From NCBI GenBank assembly GCA_030549495.1, contig JAUIRK010000216.1, forward strand, positions 7,501 through 71,500: a DNA stretch of 64,000 bases, in the 5' to 3' direction. Numbering within the stretch: position 1 is the first letter of the stretch; every line of letters starts with the position of its first letter. The stretch is from Nectonema munidae. Its lineage: Eukaryota > Nematomorpha > Nectonematoida > Nectonematidae. Made by a program: the position numbers and the translations under genes. The notes under the pieces are model-generated. The model saw only the letters and a program-made list of their open reading frames with translations, was not told where the DNA came from and made no database searches. Positions 62,301 to 64,000 of this stretch are shown piece by piece.

Positions 62301-63044
62301 TTTTGATTAAATGAACCCTTGCTTTTATGGAAGGAACAGAAACACAGTTAAACATATATTAGTAAATACGTTTAGTTATTGAAAACCTTCCTATAAATAA
62401 TAATATCCTTAAAAATTTATAGAAATACAGTTAAACATATATTAGTAAATACGCTTAGTTATTGAAAACCTACATTAGAATTTTTATTTATTTTAGTTTT
62501 GATTAAATGAACCCTTGCTTTTATGTAAGGAACAGAAATACAGTCAAACATATATTAGTAAATACGTTTAGTTATTGAAAACCTACATTAGAATTTTTAT
62601 TCTATATGTATAGGGTATACAATATATGGAGGTTTCATTGTAACTTATGCTTCTTAAAAAATATTTTGAACTTATAACAAAAAATTATGAAAATGTTTTA
62701 AATTAAAAATAACGTATACAGTGATAAAAAGCCTACTTCAGGATTATGACCAGTTGAAGAAACGTAAACACTTTTTAAGTTTTCATCAAGTTTTGGAAAC
62801 TTTTGCATTACTTCTTCTTTAATTTTTTCTTTAACTAATAAAATGAATTAAAAAAAATAAAACGCATATTGAATTTGAACAATATGTAACCTTCAGGAAG
62901 AAAACTTTCATAGTATTTTTTAAAAAGTAAATGAGAAGGCGTTTTAATCGGTTTATTTTTTGATTTTTCCATGTATTTTATAGCTCTACTTTCAATATTA
63001 AATCTTGCTGAAGGGTTCCTAATAAATGTTAGAACTTGCCCCAT
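57744..63044 (-). CDS. Ndufaf4: NDUFAF4-like mitochondrial complex I assembly factor (4 exons)
   Basis: Exons in transcription order: 63044-62891, 62834-62737, 59279-58891, 57858-57744; all GT-AG with consistent phases (1, 0, 2), 756 bases, 251 aa. The start MGQVLTFIRNPSARFNIESR matches the conserved N-terminal pattern of NDUFAF4 (MGxxxxRxxRNFNxENRA). Exon 2 gives KFPKLDENLKSVYVSSTG, matching the KLLSFLKDVYVDS region of human NDUFAF4. Exon 3 gives IPPGKLSFKTLLEILTLSVY, DDWTLEKISKEYSISQEDL and FDTFQLFEMYFP, matching IPKGKISIVEALTLLNNH, TWTAEKIMQEYQLEQKDV and YFVTFEVEIFP. NDUFAF4 acts with NDUFAF3 in early complex I assembly in mitochondria. Human NDUFAF4 has 175 aa, so the C-terminus here is longer. 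Identification is strong; use of the last exon is less sure. Confidence 0.87.
57859..58890 (-). other. NDUFAF4 intron 3
   Basis: About 1 kb with no gene. CCGGCCCGCCACTG at 58741-58754 looks like a hAT-type right terminus (compare TCCGCCACTG at 59629), but no left partner is obvious. Confidence 0.4.
59334..59629. mobile_element. hAT MITE with exact 8 bp duplication and long G run
   Basis: Ends CAGTGGCGGA and TCCGCCACTG; flanks AATGGTAC on both sides (59326-59333 and 59630-59637). The left subterminal part holds a G homopolymer of roughly 35 bases, followed by GGGCCTAGGCCCCC. No coding capacity. It lies in NDUFAF4 intron 2. Confidence 0.92.
60393..60658. mobile_element. hAT MITE with 8 bp duplication (7 of 8)
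   Basis: Ends CAGGCGCGTAGCTAG and CTGGCTACGGCTCTG, inverted with a few differences; flanks AATATAAG and AATATACG. Inside near the right end is GGGCGGGCTATAGCCCC. Lies in NDUFAF4 intron 2. Confidence 0.85.
61060..61250 (+). repeat. tRNA-derived SINE, copy 3
   Basis: Contains GGGTTCAATCC (B-box-like), then CATCAAGCCTTCTTT and GTTCGACACAAGAAGTGCAA, CAATTG-like, CGATAAAAATACTCCAGAAT. The series matches copy 1 (CATCAAGCCT here against TATCAAGCCT; GTTCGATACAAGCGGGGCAA; CGATGAAAACACCCCACGGT). A short open frame across it is a chance frame. Lies in NDUFAF4 intron 2, antisense. Confidence 0.75.
61260..62053. other. NDUFAF4 intron 2, featureless part
   Basis: AT-rich, with short local repeats of GATACTTCA and GCATAC(T)T near 61330-61400. 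No gene or element end. Confidence 0.4.
62054..62182. mobile_element. piggyBac-type MITE, module B variant
   Basis: 129 bp between TTAA sites, TTAACCCATTAAGTCCCATT to GTACTTAATGGGTTAA. Shares the GGAACATAAGTAATTTCATC and TTTGAATATAAATCGTCTGC parts with the copy at 55340. Its terminal repeats (CCCATTAAG/CTTAATGGG) are the most perfect of the set. Lies in NDUFAF4 intron 2. Confidence 0.85.
62290..62605. repeat. tandem repeat with a partial middle unit
   Basis: Units share TTTTGATTAAATGAACCC, TTGCTTTTATG-AAGGAACAG and AAACATATATTAGTAAATAC followed by GTTATTGAAAACC. Full units lie near 62301-62390 and 62497-62605, with a partial unit (only the second half) near 62420-62490. A local duplication in NDUFAF4 intron 2. 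Confidence 0.85.
62891..63044 (-). CDS. Ndufaf4: NDUFAF4 first coding exon
   Basis: 51 codons plus one base, from ATG at 63044. The same frame has an upstream Met at 63077, but the conserved start MGQVLTFIRN is at 63044, where the glycine-2 of the family (a myristoylation-like MG start) is kept. Ends FLPE then gttaca; the donor is not optimal. Confidence 0.85.
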
Positions 63045-63099
63045 TTTAAAATTTTTAAATAATTTTTTAGTAACCACCCATTTTTATACCAGAATGAAA

Positions 63100-64000
63100 A
63101 ATATATTTTATGAATAAAAAATATATAAAAATTCTGAGCCGCTAATTGATTAAATTTGGTTAAGTTAAAAACTTTTTCTCACATATAAAATGTGAAAAAC
63201 TGTACAAAAAAAAGTGCGAATGTTGTCTGTTGATCATAAATTTCAAAAATAACACACTAAAACATAATTGCTTCAACTGCAAGTTAAATTATTCCTGTAA
63301 AGCATAAGCTATATAAAGATGATTTTAAGAATAGTTTTATTTTTCTGCTCGTGTGTAAAAAATAAATTGTAAAATCCCATGATTATGGCTGATTTTGATT
63401 TATGATTGATTTAACCTTCGGAGGTAATAATGTTAACTATTTATATATTATAAACATGACTATATTTAAATTATGACACCATATCGATCAATTTTAAGTC
63501 AAGTATTAACGACTTCTTTAATCTTAAAAAAAAGTTCTGTATTAATTCTTCTTTAAAATTTTCATTTTTGTTGCTAATTTCAATTCAATTTATTAAATCA
63601 GTTGATATTTTTTGTTTACATAGAGGTTGGCTTACTGAAGAGTCAGATAATTATCAAATTGAGGTATATTATTGGTTTATTTCCAGAGCAAGATTTCAAA
63701 ACATAGTGGGCTTCTACATTAGTAGAAATCTGAGATTTGTAGAAAATGATTACAACTATTTGTTAAAGAAGAAGAAGAAAAAGAAGAAGAAGATTTATTA
63801 ATTGATAAAATAAAATTGGAATACATGCCTAAGCATATAAAGAAGAATTAAATATAAAATTAAAAAAACATTGCATATTTATAGTTGGGAAAAATTTTAA
63901 AGGCCTGCAAGCCGCTAGTATGAATAAAACGCATATTATATCAATGAAAAAGAAATACATCATTTAGGATATTTATAAAATAAATATGAAATAAAAATAA
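63100..64000. other. upstream of NDUFAF4; short GAA-rich repeat
   Basis: No gene was recognised. A purine repeat (AAGAAGAAGAAGAAAAAGAA) lies near 63766-63793 at the end of an otherwise unremarkable 77-codon frame (63568-63801), which I do not call. The NDUFAF4 promoter should lie in the first few hundred bases, but no specific element is evident. Confidence 0.35.

Overview
The window is AT-rich nuclear DNA from an animal. It holds two spliced host genes in a landscape dominated by transposable elements. The element mix is non-LTR retrotransposons of RTE type and CR1/Jockey-like type, a Penelope-like element with a GIY-YIG endonuclease, Tigger, piggyBac, many hAT elements and a tRNA-derived SINE. 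This suggests an invertebrate, most likely an arthropod with a repeat-rich genome (a parasitic copepod would fit). The species is inference only.

Host gene 1 (plus strand, 12937-40083) is a SURF6/Rrp14 homologue, a nucleolar ribosome-biogenesis protein. I rebuilt it from 11 exons whose splice sites and phases all agree (1296 coding bases including the stop, 431 aa). Exons 2-9 are all phase 1-1 and encode a lysine-rich linker; the last two carry the SURF6 C-terminal domain. The introns hold most of the mobile elements: a CR1/Jockey-like LINE and a roughly 610 bp (CT)n tract in intron 1, a SINE and LINE remnant in intron 2, a Tigger and a 2.65 kb element with an unusual transposase in intron 4, and a piggyBac-type MITE dimer, SINE, LINE and hAT copies further on.

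Host gene 2 (minus strand, 57744-63044) is an NDUFAF4 homologue, a mitochondrial complex I assembly factor, in four exons (756 coding bases including the stop, 251 aa). Its introns hold two hAT MITEs with target duplications, a SINE, a piggyBac-type MITE and a small tandem repeat.

Region by region: 1-12900 holds repeat motif clusters, a GC-raised island with exon-like splice sites (about 2850-3430), an RTE remnant, a piggyBac remnant, a hAT remnant and a long inverted-repeat element just before the first SURF6 coding exon. 12937-40083 is SURF6. 41548-44822 is one hAT element with an exact 8 bp target duplication and a cytosine-poor core. About 46640-52060 is a nest: a second copy of the unusual transposase family appears split by a piggyBac, which is itself split by a hAT MITE with an exact 8 bp duplication. 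54870-57460 holds a LINE (cut by a TTAA MITE), then a Penelope-like element. 57744-63044 is NDUFAF4. I recognised no LTR retrovirus, Polinton, CRISPR array, rRNA or functional tRNA gene.
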